Below, one piece after another: positions 39,166 through 47,718 of a stretch of DNA of 64,000 nucleotides (within the stretch, counting starts at the first letter, position 1; every line of letters starts with the position of its first letter). The translations under genes were made by a program, and so were the position numbers. The DNA is taken from the NCBI RefSeq assembly GCF_003722315.1, contig NZ_CP033580.1:1425001-1489000 (forward strand), given 5' to 3'. Below the pieces are notes generated by a model that made no database searches, was not told the DNA's origin, and saw only the letters and a program-made list of their open reading frames with translations. Source of the DNA: Thermoanaerobacter ethanolicus JW 200 (GTDB lineage Bacteria > Bacillota > Thermoanaerobacteria > Thermoanaerobacterales > Thermoanaerobacteraceae).

Positions 39166-39567
39166 CTATTTTTCTTTTTCATATTTTGCCACAATTCTCG
39201 TGGCTATTCCACCTCTTTCTTGAAACTCACCTATTACTTCCATAAATTTTGGCTGTAGAAGTTCAACTAAGTCATCTAAAATTCTATTTATAGCATGTTC
39301 TTGCAGTATACCTACATTTCTATAGGAGGTGAGATAATACTTTAAAGATTTAAGTTCTACTAATTTTTTAGAGGGTATATATCTTATAGTAAGTTTTGCA
39401 TTGTCAGGTAATCCTGTCCAAGGGCAAACAGAAGAAAATTCATTAGTGATATATTCCACAATAGTATTTTTTTCAGGGTATTCATATTCAATCGATTCTA
39501 AAACTTCTTTGTCAATCTTCTCATAACCGTAAGTGTCAAATCTTCTCTCTTTATATTTATCTGTCAA
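39166..39567 (-). CDS. queF: NADPH-dependent preQ0 reductase
   Basis: This 133-residue protein has the QueF motif [16 protein letters not shown] with the catalytic Cys, plus [18 protein letters not shown] and [13 protein letters not shown]. It reduces preQ0 to preQ1 in queuosine synthesis. It overlaps queT by 11 bases and shares the preQ1 riboswitch upstream of queT. Confidence 0.95.
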   Translation of the reverse strand: MTDKYKERRFDTYGYEKIDKEVLESIEYEYPEKNTIVEYITNEFSSVCPWTGLPDNAKLTIRYIPSKKLVELKSLKYYLTSYRNVGILQEHAINRILDDLVELLQPKFMEVIGEFQERGGIATRIVAKYEKEK

Positions 39568-40039
39568 ATTTCACAACTCCTTTCTTTTCAATTGTAAAAA
39601 GCAAAAAATATCCCGTTACCAAAAGTACAGTTTCAGCCAATCCTACGCTTAAGAAAGTTGGAATAAATGGTATATTGGCAGAGATATTTAAAGTGATTCC
39701 AACAGATGCTGCAATCCAAAGAGCTACGAATACAGCACCTACCAATTTGTGAGTAGCTCTTCCAATGTAGTATCCAATTGTACAACCGATTAAGTTTGAA
39801 AGAGGCATAAAAATTAGCTCCATTGTGCCAGCAAATGGGCTAAACAAATTTGCAAAAAAATTTCCTATCATCATGGAAATGGCATATTTTTTATTGAATA
39901 CTACAATGGATTTTGTAATTTCCCCTACGCGAAACTGAAGGGGTAAAAATGAAATAGAAGAAAATATAACTGTGAGTACAAAATAAATTGCCGCGACCAG
40001 AGCAATTTCTGCTAGATCTTTTATTCTTTTTTTGGACAC
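39557..40039 (-). CDS. queT: Queuosine-precursor transporter QueT
   Basis: This 160-residue membrane protein has about five hydrophobic segments and resembles the QueT (DUF988) ECF-type substrate-binding family, with [21 protein letters not shown] and [13 protein letters not shown]. It probably imports preQ1 or preQ0 with a shared ECF module encoded elsewhere. It starts at GTG; its AGGAGG site is part of the riboswitch. Confidence 0.9.
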   Translation of the reverse strand: MSKKRIKDLAEIALVAAIYFVLTVIFSSISFLPLQFRVGEITKSIVVFNKKYAISMMIGNFFANLFSPFAGTMELIFMPLSNLIGCTIGYYIGRATHKLVGAVFVALWIAASVGITLNISANIPFIPTFLSVGLAETVLLVTGYFLLFTIEKKGVVKFDR

Positions 40040-40046
40040 AAAATTA

Positions 40047-40084
40047 CCTCCTTTGTTTTGTTAACTGGGGTTACTGCGACCCAG
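40047..40084 (-). ncRNA. preQ1-I riboswitch controlling queT-queF
   Basis: On the minus strand the leader reads CTGGGTCGCAGTAACCCCAG, then TTAACAAAACAAAGGAGG. This is the T. tengcongensis type preQ1-I aptamer with one extra A before the ribosome site. The pseudoknot tail overlaps AGGAGG, so ligand should block translation. A short GTGAGC/GCTCAC hairpin lies just upstream (40085-40101). Confidence 0.95.
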
Positions 40085-40109
40085 GTGAGCATTTTGCTCA
40101 CTATAATCA

Positions 40110-40139
40110 ATTTTAACACAACTACTGGAGTAGTTTCAA
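40110..40139 (-). promoter_or_regulatory. Probable promoter of queT-queF
   Basis: On the minus strand TTGAAA and TAAAAT are 18 bases apart, about 10 bases before the hairpin that precedes the aptamer. Confidence 0.5.
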
Positions 40140-40219
40140 CATAAAAACTTTTTCTATCAATTAAATGATAAAAGTAAACAATGATGTTTTTGTCATTATC
40201 GAAAAATTTATAATTTTTA

Positions 40220-40249
40220 TTGACAATAATAATTTGTATAATTTATCAT
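40220..40249 (+). promoter_or_regulatory. Probable promoter of LapA-like gene
   Basis: TTGACA at 40220-40225 and TATCAT at 40244-40249 are 18 bases apart. Confidence 0.5.
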
Positions 40250-40301
40250 AAAGATAGAAAGGGGTTAATGAGTGTTACTGAAGATGGGGGAGGTGAATTT
40301 T

Positions 40302-40673
40302 GTGAAGGGGCAATATTATACAATATTAGCTTTGATATTCGCAATTATAGTAGCGATTTTTGCTATTTCTAATGCTGGACCTGTGGATATAAGTTTTTTG
40401 TATTGGCATTATTCAATTTCTCAAGCTTTAGTAATTTTATTGTCAGCAGCTATTGGAGCTATAATTGTGGGGACAATAGGTTTGTTTGGACAAATTCGCT
40501 ATAGCGTAACGATAAGAGGACTTAACAATAGGATAAAAGAATTGGAAAAAGAAAAGGAAGAATTGAATCAAAAGGTTATAGAATTGCAAAACTATAAATT
40601 AGCGGAAGAAAAAACGAAGGAACAAAGCGATGGCAAGGAAGAGGAGGAAGAAAAAGGAACACAAACTCTTTAG
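40302..40673 (+). CDS. LapA-domain (DUF1049) membrane protein
   Basis: This 123-residue protein has two membrane segments (YYTILALIFAIIVAIFAIS and ALVILLSAAIGAIIVGTIG) followed by a coiled coil (NNRIKELEKEKEELNQKVIELQ, split) and a Lys/Glu tail. This is the LapA/YciS-type arrangement; the role is unclear, possibly in envelope assembly. The GTG at 40302 follows GGGAGGTG; the longer frame has no such site. Confidence 0.8.
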   Translation: MKGQYYTILALIFAIIVAIFAISNAGPVDISFLYWHYSISQALVILLSAAIGAIIVGTIGLFGQIRYSVTIRGLNNRIKELEKEKEELNQKVIELQNYKLAEEKTKEQSDGKEEEEEKGTQTL

Positions 40674-40684
40674 TCGATTTTTAA

Positions 40685-40714
40685 TTGACAAGTGATATTT
40701 TATTATGTTAAAAT
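40685..40714 (+). promoter_or_regulatory. Promoter of rplU operon
   Basis: TTGACA at 40685-40690 and TAAAAT at 40709-40714 are 18 bases apart. A 14-bp perfect palindrome arm pair (40689-40702 and 40709-40722) covers the spacer and -10 box. Confidence 0.65.
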
Positions 40715-40718
40715 ATCA

Positions 40719-40790
40719 CTTGCGGCCGCTCGGGACGGGTTTTTAAATTTTTACCTTGTTTCCCGGCGAGACTGGATGGAGGAGGTGCAA
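40719..40790 (+). ncRNA. Ribosomal protein L21 leader
   Basis: The 5' leader of rplU contains GCGGCCGCTCGGGACGGG, a T-rich linker, then CCCGGCGAGACTGGATGG just before GGAGGAGG. GC-rich blocks capable of pairing (CGGGACGGG with CCCG) and the position match the L21 leader class of Firmicutes, proposed to bind L21 for autoregulation. The match is from memory of the class. Confidence 0.6.
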
Positions 40791-40792
40791 AG

Positions 40793-41107
40793 ATGTACGC
40801 AATAATCGAAACTGGCGGAAAACAGTATATGGTTCGTGAAGGAGATGTTCTTGCAGTAGAAAAGTTAAATTATCCAGAAGGAGAAGTTATTTCTTTTGAC
40901 AAAGTTTTGGCTGTGTCAAAAGAGGACGGTAATGTAGAGTTTGGCAAACCCTATTTAGAAAATGTTAAGGTTAATGCCAAGGTTTTAGAGCATGGGAAAG
41001 GACCAAAAATAAGAGTTTTTAAGTATAAGCCAAAGAAAAATTATAGAAGAAGACAAGGACATCGACAACCTTACACAAAAGTACAGATTGAAAAAATAAT
41101 TCAGTAA
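40793..41107 (+). CDS. rplU: Large-subunit ribosomal protein L21
   Basis: This 104-residue protein is a full L21: [18 protein letters not shown] at the start and [19 protein letters not shown] near the end. It starts after GGAGGAGG. It is the first gene of the rplU-prp-rpmA operon. Confidence 0.98.
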   Translation: MYAIIETGGKQYMVREGDVLAVEKLNYPEGEVISFDKVLAVSKEDGNVEFGKPYLENVKVNAKVLEHGKGPKIRVFKYKPKKNYRRRQGHRQPYTKVQIEKIIQ

Positions 41108-41110
41108 GCC

Positions 41111-41449
41111 ATGATTAGAGTAGAAATATTGAGAGATCCAAAAGGGGATATTTATAAATTTAATATAAAAGGACATGCAGGTTTCGATGAGTACGGAAAG
41201 GACATCATATGTGCAGCTGTTTCTGCTATATCTCAGACAGCGGTGCTGGGAATAGAGGCGTTAAAAACTGTTAAAATAAAGAAAAAAATAGAAAGTGGCG
41301 ATTTGCAGATTGACATTATTGATAAAGGTTTGGCAGAAGATGATATACGATTAAAAGCTATTCTGGAGACTATGGTTTTAGGCCTTAAAGATATTGAAGC
41401 GGATTATCCTGAATATGTAAGGGTTATGGATAGGAGGTGCAAAAAATGA
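41111..41449 (+). CDS. prp: Ribosomal-processing cysteine protease Prp
   Basis: This 112-residue protein (YsxB family) has the catalytic His in [14 protein letters not shown] and the Cys in [10 protein letters not shown]. It trims the N-terminus of L27. It lies between rplU and rpmA as usual, and its stop overlaps the rpmA start. Confidence 0.95.
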   Translation: MIRVEILRDPKGDIYKFNIKGHAGFDEYGKDIICAAVSAISQTAVLGIEALKTVKIKKKIESGDLQIDIIDKGLAEDDIRLKAILETMVLGLKDIEADYPEYVRVMDRRCKK

Positions 41450-41733
41450 AACTCCAACTTTTTGCTCATAAAAAGGGTGTTGGAAGTTCCAGAAACGGTC
41501 GTGATAGTGAATCTAAGCGTTTGGGAGTAAAAAGGGCAGATGGCCAATTTGTATTAGCTGGTAATATCCTTGTAAGACAAAGAGGAACTAAAATACATCC
41601 AGGTGTAAATGTAGGAAAAGGAAAAGACGATACACTTTTTGCATTAATTGATGGATATGTTACTTTTGAAAGAAAAGGCCGCGACAAAAAACAAGTAAGT
41701 GTTTATCCAGAAAGGAAAGTTGCGCAGAATTAA
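41446..41733 (+). CDS. rpmA: Large-subunit ribosomal protein L27
   Basis: This 95-residue protein starts [21 protein letters not shown]. The first residues up to LQLF form the removable N-terminal extension cut by Prp in Firmicutes, leaving AHKKG. The ATG at 41446 follows GGAGGTGC. It is followed by a terminator. Confidence 0.98.
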   Translation: MKLQLFAHKKGVGSSRNGRDSESKRLGVKRADGQFVLAGNILVRQRGTKIHPGVNVGKGKDDTLFALIDGYVTFERKGRDKKQVSVYPERKVAQN

Positions 41734-41758
41734 ATCCTGGTTTATACCAGGATTTTTT
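41732..41758 (+). terminator. Terminator after rpmA
   Basis: An 11-bp hairpin around AATCCTGGT/ACCAGGATT is followed by six Ts. It begins at the rpmA stop codon. Confidence 0.9.
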
Positions 41759-41770
41759 CATAAATAATAA

Positions 41771-43417
41771 TAGGGATGTGCAAAATTAATTAAAATAATC
41801 ATAATCAAAAACCAAAATATGTATTACATACAATATATAGTAATCAACACTGACAATCAAACATAAAGGAAGTGGTAAGGGAAAAGAAAAGACAAAAAGA
41901 GGAGCTAAAAAAGGGCATAAATATCCTGTAGAAGTCAAATGTTAAAAAATGGCATGAAATAGATTCAATAAAAATTAGGCCGATTGCATCAAAGCAACAA
42001 GAGATCTAAACTCATCATATTTGCCCAATTTAATAGCTACAATAGCGACAGTAAGCAAAGTAATATGGCCAAAAGTATTAAGGTTGCTCACAGAATTAAT
42101 ATTTCTAACATAAGCCTTTTCAAAATCCAGAGCTTTAAAGCGGGAATTATATCTTTCTGATTCAATTCTCAATTTGTAGACGGCCTTAAAATATAGGGAG
42201 TCTCTATTAATAGAGGACCTATAATCAGAAGATATAATAGCATACTTAGTACAGCCTCTATGCTTTTTGCCATTAAAATATTTAGGATGATTTATAGGGC
42301 AGGCAGAATCATCCTTAGAATTACAGAACTTGCAAACAAATTTTTGCTTAATAAAACCATCAAAATATTGCTTGCCATCTTTAAGCATTTTAATACCCGC
42401 TTCACAGACCATATAACCATCATCAGTCAGAGGGGGATTTTTAGAATTACGCTTGTTAAGAGGAATAAAGCAATGACCGTGGAGAATATTTCTAACATAA
42501 TTATAAAGTTTCTTAACATCATAGCCTTTATCAGCAATAAAATTAACATACTTAAGGTTAAACCACTTATTAGTCTTCTCAAGCAAAGATAAAGCGGCTT
42601 CAAAATCAGGGGCATCAGCGGGGGTAGTAGTTTCAGCGATGGGTAAACCAGAGATAGCATCAACAATAATGTGATTTTTATAGCCCCAATAAAACTTATA
42701 GCGTTTATTAGAAGAATCGTTAGAAGCAGAATAAACGCCTAATTTACAATCCTTATCTGACTTAGGCTGATTATCTTTAGAGAATTTATTTTTAGAAAAA
42801 GACTTAGGGTTATTTAACTTAGTGTTAGCTTTAATAGGGGTAGAATCCATGGAAATAAACTCACCGGAGATAATACCCATATTTTTGAGGATATTGACTT
42901 GATTTTGAAAGATAGAGGTCAAATAATCATGAGAGAACTCATTAATAAAACGGCGGAAAGTCCAATAAGAAGGAAGAGGTTTAAGGATGTTAAAGCCACA
43001 AAGATGAGCAATGATAAGATTATTGCGGAGATAATCTAAAAGGTCAGAAATTGTACCGAATCTTTCAGCTTTCATAACAATAAAAGCTCTAAACATTGCA
43101 TGATGAGAGTAACCCTTACGGCCAGGACTAGAGGAAGGGAATTCAGGTATTGAAGACAGATCAAGATTTTTAAACATAGAAGAATAAAAGTCTATTTTAG
43201 ACTGGGAAGTAAAGAGTTCAGGTATATTTAAAAGTAATTGAAGCTGGTACATGTAGGATTTCCTCCTCCTTAAGAAATATTTTCATGCTGTATATATAAT
43301 AATTCGACAAATGGGAGGTGAAATCCTACATAAAAGATAAAAAATTCAAGAGTGATAGAAAAAAAGTATGTCTGTAGAATGGCTTAAATTAAGGCTTCTG
43401 AATTTTGCACAAGTCTA
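41771..43417 (-). mobile_element. IS element copy 2 (IS4/IS5-type DDE)
   Basis: This is the same element as at 13852, with the same TAGGGATGTGC and GCACAAGTCTA ends. It is flanked by the 9-bp direct repeat AAATAATAA (41762-41770 and 43418-43426). It inserted between the rpmA terminator and the spo0B-like gene and breaks no ORF. It probably separates spo0B-obgE from any upstream promoter. Confidence 0.92.
41975..43252 (-). CDS. DDE transposase, IS copy 2
   Basis: This 425-residue transposase is nearly identical to that of copy 1. Differences cluster in the N-terminal third (for example SMFKNLDL for SMFENLDL, GFNILKPL for GFDISKPL). DDE motifs (FISMDSTPIKANTK, VNFIADKGYD) are intact. Both copies look capable of transposition. 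Confidence 0.9.
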   Translation of the reverse strand: MYQLQLLLNIPELFTSQSKIDFYSSMFKNLDLSSIPEFPSSSPGRKGYSHHAMFRAFIVMKAERFGTISDLLDYLRNNLIIAHLCGFNILKPLPSYWTFRRFINEFSHDYLTSIFQNQVNILKNMGIISGEFISMDSTPIKANTKLNNPKSFSKNKFSKDNQPKSDKDCKLGVYSASNDSSNKRYKFYWGYKNHIIVDAISGLPIAETTTPADAPDFEAALSLLEKTNKWFNLKYVNFIADKGYDVKKLYNYVRNILHGHCFIPLNKRNSKNPPLTDDGYMVCEAGIKMLKDGKQYFDGFIKQKFVCKFCNSKDDSACPINHPKYFNGKKHRGCTKYAIISSDYRSSINRDSLYFKAVYKLRIESERYNSRFKALDFEKAYVRNINSVSNLNTFGHITLLTVAIVAIKLGKYDEFRSLVALMQSA

Positions 43418-43443
43418 AAATAATAATAGAAAGTGGTGGAAAA

Positions 43444-43659
43444 ATGGTGTCAGATGTGGAGTTATTGGTAGACTACATCAAACGAAGCAGACATGAACTT
43501 TTAAATGATTTACAAGTGGTATTAGGGTATGCTCAACTGGGGAAATTAGATAAAGTGATTGAATCTCTTCACATTGCAATTGACCACCTTAATAGAGAAA
43601 GAGATATTTTTAATTCCGAGAATGCAGAAGAGATTATAAAAAATATCTTAGAGGGGTAA
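43444..43659 (+). CDS. Spo0B-like sensor kinase alpha-domain protein
   Basis: This 71-residue protein matches the helical SpoOB_a domain (LVDYIKRSRHELLNDLQVVLGYAQLGK, with the phospho-acceptor His in RHELLND). It lacks the C-terminal domain of full Bacillus Spo0B. It lies just before obgE, the position of spo0B in Bacillus, which supports a phosphorelay link. IS copy 2 ends 27 bases upstream. Confidence 0.8.
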   Translation: MVSDVELLVDYIKRSRHELLNDLQVVLGYAQLGKLDKVIESLHIAIDHLNRERDIFNSENAEEIIKNILEG

Positions 43660-43703
43660 AAAATTTTGAAAAGTATATACTATAAAGGAAGGCAGGTGAA
43701 AGA

Positions 43704-44975
43704 ATGTTTATAGACACGGCAAGGATATACATAAAAGCTGGAGACGGTGGAAATGGAATTATATCTTTTAGAAGGGAAAAATACGTTGCTTATGGTGGGC
43801 CGGACGGTGGCGACGGAGGAAAAGGTGGAGATGTAATATTTGTAGCAGATCCTAATTTGTCTACTTTGTTAGATTTTAAATACAGAAAAAAGTACATTGC
43901 GCAAAACGGAGAAAATGGTAGAGGTAAAAATCAATATGGCAAAAACGGAGAAGATTTGTACATAAAAGTTCCTGTAGGAACCTTGATAATTAACGATGAA
44001 ACAGGAGAAATCATAGCTGACCTTGTAAAACCTAATCAAAAGGCTATTGTTTTACGGGGAGGTAAGGGAGGAAGAGGGAATACTAAATTTGCTACTTCTA
44101 CTTTGAAGACTCCTCGTTTTGCTGAAAGCGGTGAAAAAGGCAAAGAAATGTGGGTACGATTGGAGTTGAAGCTTCTTGCTGATGTGGGATTAATAGGATT
44201 CCCAAATGCAGGTAAATCTACTCTTTTAGCCAGTTGCACAAGAGCAAAGCCTAAAATTGCCAATTATCCTTTTACTACCCTGACACCCAATTTAGGAGTT
44301 GTAGAGTATAAAGGGAAATCTTTTGTAATGGCAGATATTCCAGGTTTAATTGAAGGAGCTCACAGAGGCGAAGGATTAGGTCATGACTTTTTGAGGCACA
44401 TTGAAAGGACAAAAATGTTGATACACGTTGTGGATGTATCTGGAAATGAGGGACGAGACCCTATAGAAGATTTTGAGAAGATAAATGAAGAGCTTAAACT
44501 CTACAGTGAAAGATTACTTACTTTGCCTCAAATTGTTGCTGCAAATAAAATTGATTTACAAAGTGGTAGAGAAAATTACCCTGATTTTGAAAAAGAAATT
44601 AAAAAAAGAGGTTATGATGTATATCCTATATCTGCTTTGACAAAAGAGGGTATTGACAAACTTTTGGACAAGACTATAGAAATTCTTTCTTCTATTCCGG
44701 TTGAGGAGATAAAGGAAGTATCAGAAGTTATTGTTTATACACCTCCTGAAGAGGAAGAAACTCTCAATATAGAAGTAAAAGATAATACCTATTATCTTAG
44801 CGGTACAAAAATTGACAAACTTTTAAAAAGAGTAAATTTACAAGATGAGCATTCTTTAAGGTACTTTGAAATGCTTCTTAGAAAGAGCGGGGTAATAGAT
44901 GCTCTTAAGGAAAAGGGATTTAAAAGTGGCGATACAATAAATGTGAGAGATTTTGAATTTGAATACTATGAATAA
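43704..44975 (+). CDS. obgE: GTPase Obg
   Basis: This 423-residue protein has the glycine-rich Obg fold (GDGGNGIISFRREKYV, GGPDGGDGGKGGDV), a G domain (GFPNAGKSTLL, DIPGLIEGAH, ANKIDL) and a C-terminal OCT domain. It acts in 50S assembly and the stress and sporulation response. GGAAGGCAGGTG precedes the ATG. It ends in a terminator used by intron copy 3. Confidence 0.97.
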   Translation: MFIDTARIYIKAGDGGNGIISFRREKYVAYGGPDGGDGGKGGDVIFVADPNLSTLLDFKYRKKYIAQNGENGRGKNQYGKNGEDLYIKVPVGTLIINDETGEIIADLVKPNQKAIVLRGGKGGRGNTKFATSTLKTPRFAESGEKGKEMWVRLELKLLADVGLIGFPNAGKSTLLASCTRAKPKIANYPFTTLTPNLGVVEYKGKSFVMADIPGLIEGAHRGEGLGHDFLRHIERTKMLIHVVDVSGNEGRDPIEDFEKINEELKLYSERLLTLPQIVAANKIDLQSGRENYPDFEKEIKKRGYDVYPISALTKEGIDKLLDKTIEILSSIPVEEIKEVSEVIVYTPPEEEETLNIEVKDNTYYLSGTKIDKLLKRVNLQDEHSLRYFEMLLRKSGVIDALKEKGFKSGDTINVRDFEFEYYE

Positions 44976-45003
44976 AAGTGGAATTTGATTCCACTTTTAT
45001 TAT
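44974..45003 (+). terminator. Terminator of obgE; intron 3 insertion site
   Basis: An 11-bp AAAAGTGGAAT/ATTCCACTTTT hairpin with a three-base loop is followed by ATTAT and then the intron start at 45004. Confidence 0.88.
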
Positions 45004-45423
45004 GTGCGCCCGGCATGGGCGATAACTAGGCGGTGAAAGTCCGCTGTGGGCTTGGTAGTGGGAACCACTAGCCAAGAGCAAGGGTGTCCATCGTGAGGTG
45101 GAATCTGAAGGAAGCTTAAGGCAAAATCTCGGTCTGATGAACAAGAACCAGATAAGAGGCTGAATTGGGATGGATGAGTTTGCGTAACAAAACGAAGTCC
45201 AACACTACCCGAATCCCATACAGTAAATCTGGCAGATATATGAGATGAAAGTTATCGTTCTTACCCGGGGAGGTCTCAAGGATAAGTCATGGAAGTAAAA
45301 TCTGAAGTGACAACCCATGCAGTGATGTATGGCTGAACCTTGAGAAGTCAGCAGAGGTCATAGTACTTATCTAGACAATAATAGATAAGGAAGGACCGAA
45401 CGTTAGGAGGTTTTGGAAATCTT

Positions 45424-46176
45424 ATGGACTCGAAAGATATGCAGAGACTGCAGACAACTCAACCAAGAGGCTATCCGTTGAATAGAGAAATGGAATTTCA
45501 AAAGACAACGGAAGTGCATAGTATATCATCGGCGTCGGAAGATGGAAGAAACGAGGTACAAAGATATACCGGCAAGATGCTTGAAATGATAGTAGAACGA
45601 GGGAACATGGAAGCAGCATACAAGCGCGTTGTTGCAAATAAAGGAAGCCATGGAGTCGATGGGATGGGAGTAGATGAACTTCTACCGTATCTCAAAGAAA
45701 ACTGGGCAACCATAAAACAACAACTGCTGGAGGGGAAATACAAACCACAACCAGTGCGAAGAGTAGAAATTCCCAAACCTGATGGAGGAAAAAGACTACT
45801 AGGAATACCTACAGTACTAGACAGACTAATACAACAAGCAATAGCCCAAATACTAAATAAAGTCTACAACCATACATTTTCTGATAGCAGTTATGGATTC
45901 AGACCAGGACGCAGTGCAAAAGACGCAATAAAAGCCGCAGAAGCATACATAAATGAAGGATACACATGGGTTGTAGATATGGACTTAGAAAAGTTCTTTG
46001 ACAGAGTAAACCACGACGTAATAATGTCCAAACTAGAAAAGCGGATAGGGGACAAAAGAGTACTAAAGTTAATACGAAGATACTTAGAATCAGGAGTAAT
46101 GATAAACGGAATCAAAATATTGTCAATTCTCAAATTAAATCTCCAAAGATTTTCAAATTATAATGGCATTTTTTAA
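45424..46176 (+). pseudogene. ltrA: Intron maturase, 5' fragment (copy 3)
   Basis: The first ~232 codons match copy 1 exactly by eye. The frame then enters the transposon left end and stops after 18 foreign residues. The break is before the YADD active-site motif, so this piece cannot be active. Confidence 0.9.
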
Positions 46177-46300
46177 GTGCATAAAAGTATTTTTTCTCAA
46201 ATTATCACAGCCTGATTAAAAATTTTTTTCACTTTTTAAGAGCATTACCGCCAAAATATGTTAATATCTGTTATTGGCAATTTGAATTAATTGATGTATA

Positions 46301-46335
46301 ATAAAAAATGAGAGTAGCGAAAGCTACTACTCTCA
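46301..46335 (-). terminator. Terminator of the transposon operon
   Basis: On the minus strand GAGAGTAG...CTACTCTC with an ATTTTTTATT tail directly follows the ATPase stop codon. Confidence 0.85.
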
Positions 46336-47133
46336 CAAACTGATTTCATTTTGTGCCTGGTATATTACTTCTTCATCTATTTCTCTTAGCCTTTTAGAAT
46401 ACGCATAGAGAAGAGAAGCTGTTACCAGGTTATTTATTATCCTTGGGAGCCCTTTTGTTAGAGAATATATTGCTTCATATGCTGATGGTGTAAATATATC
46501 ATCCACCACTCCGGCTATTTTCATTCTTGTTTTTATATAATCTTGAATTTCTTCTTTTTTTAGCCCTTGCATCACATACTTTATAGAAATTCTTTGCCTT
46601 AGTGCACTGTTTACATTCAAGGCTAGTTTGTTTCTTATGTGTGGTTGTCCTGAAAGTATCAATATATACGGGTTTTGAGAATCCATATTAAAGTTAAATA
46701 TTATTCTCAAATCTTCAAGAACATCATTAGAAACCAGTTGTATTTCATCTAATATTATGACAGGAGTTATCTTCTGGCTATAGTAAAGTTCTGTTATCGC
46801 TCTTTGTATCTGGTGAAAGAGCGTTACTTTTTTGTATGAGGGTGTTTCGCCTAAAATCATAGCCAATGCTTGATAGAATTCTCTCACTGTGAGTGTAGAT
46901 AGAGCAAAGTAACATGGTTTAAATGTAGAACGGTTGAGGCTTTCAGCATATCTTCTTAATGCGGTAGATTTGCCTGAACCGGCCTCCCCAACGATAAGTC
47001 CTATACCCCTTGTTTCTTGTAAATATTTTAGCCTGGCATTTAATTCAGCAATGTCTTCACTTATGTAAAGGTCGTTTACACTTATCTCTTTAGAAAATGG
47101 ATTAAATTTCATTCCAAAATATTGGGTAAACAT
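46333..47133 (-). CDS. Transposon AAA ATPase (TnsC/TniB/ExeA-like)
   Basis: This 266-residue protein starts MFTQYFGMKFNPFSKEI, typical of ExeA-like ATPases. It has Walker A GEAGSGKSTALRR, Walker B PVIILDEIQL, sensor 1 LILSGQP and the arginine-rich NSALRQRISI. In Tn7, Mu and Tn5053 such ATPases choose targets and activate the transposase. The ATG at 47133 follows GGGAGGTG; the GTG at 47142 overlaps that site. The gene itself is intact, but an IS110 element lies between it and the transposase gene. Confidence 0.9.
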   Translation of the reverse strand: MFTQYFGMKFNPFSKEISVNDLYISEDIAELNARLKYLQETRGIGLIVGEAGSGKSTALRRYAESLNRSTFKPCYFALSTLTVREFYQALAMILGETPSYKKVTLFHQIQRAITELYYSQKITPVIILDEIQLVSNDVLEDLRIIFNFNMDSQNPYILILSGQPHIRNKLALNVNSALRQRISIKYVMQGLKKEEIQDYIKTRMKIAGVVDDIFTPSAYEAIYSLTKGLPRIINNLVTASLLYAYSKRLREIDEEVIYQAQNEISL

Positions 47134-47294
47134 TGTAAACACCTCCCTCTATTATCTTTTATTTTCTCTTAATATCTTAGTTTTTCTTTAATTTTCTCAT
47201 CACAACAAGAGCATCTCATGGCTTATATTATCATTTCTTACTTATCTAACCATTAAATAGGTAAGTTTAATAAACCTCATATCCTATTTCCATA

Positions 47295-47465
47295 TTATGG
47301 CGGGATAGCTCCACTTATCTCATGGGGTTTACCCTCCCATGTCTTACTGGATCTTAGTCCTTAATTCCTTCGTTCTACCTGCCATGAGGTGGATGTCATT
47401 TCTGCTCCATTGCAGGGTCTTTGCCCGTATGGTGATTATTCTTGTATGACAATTCCCGCTCTTGT
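47295..47465 (-). ncRNA. Candidate IS110-type bridge RNA region
   Basis: Downstream of the IS110 gene, on the same strand, a GC-richer stretch is closed by GCGGGA (about 47450) and TCCCGC (about 47300). Internal pairings include CATGGGAGGG...CCCCATG and TGGCAGG/CCTCATGG-like arms. In the IS1111 group the guide (bridge) RNA is encoded at the 3' end, so position and structure fit. No covariation test was possible and the RNA ends are estimates. Confidence 0.45.
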
Positions 47466-47718
47466 TGTCAATATCCCATCTCTTGACTAGTTGTTTTTGT
47501 TTTATTCCTTACTTTACCTTTTATGTCACGTCGTTCACACTTTCCTTTTCCCTAAAAATTAATTCTTCTTAAGGGTCAGCTTTTTAGATGTGAGTAATTT
47601 AAAGCTGAAGAGAAGATGATTAACCCTTAATTGATTTGATAGTATGTTAGCACTTTTTATGCAGCTTCCTGTAAGGCTGGCCTCTTTATGTCCTTCATCA
47701 TCTTGATTGGGTCATATT

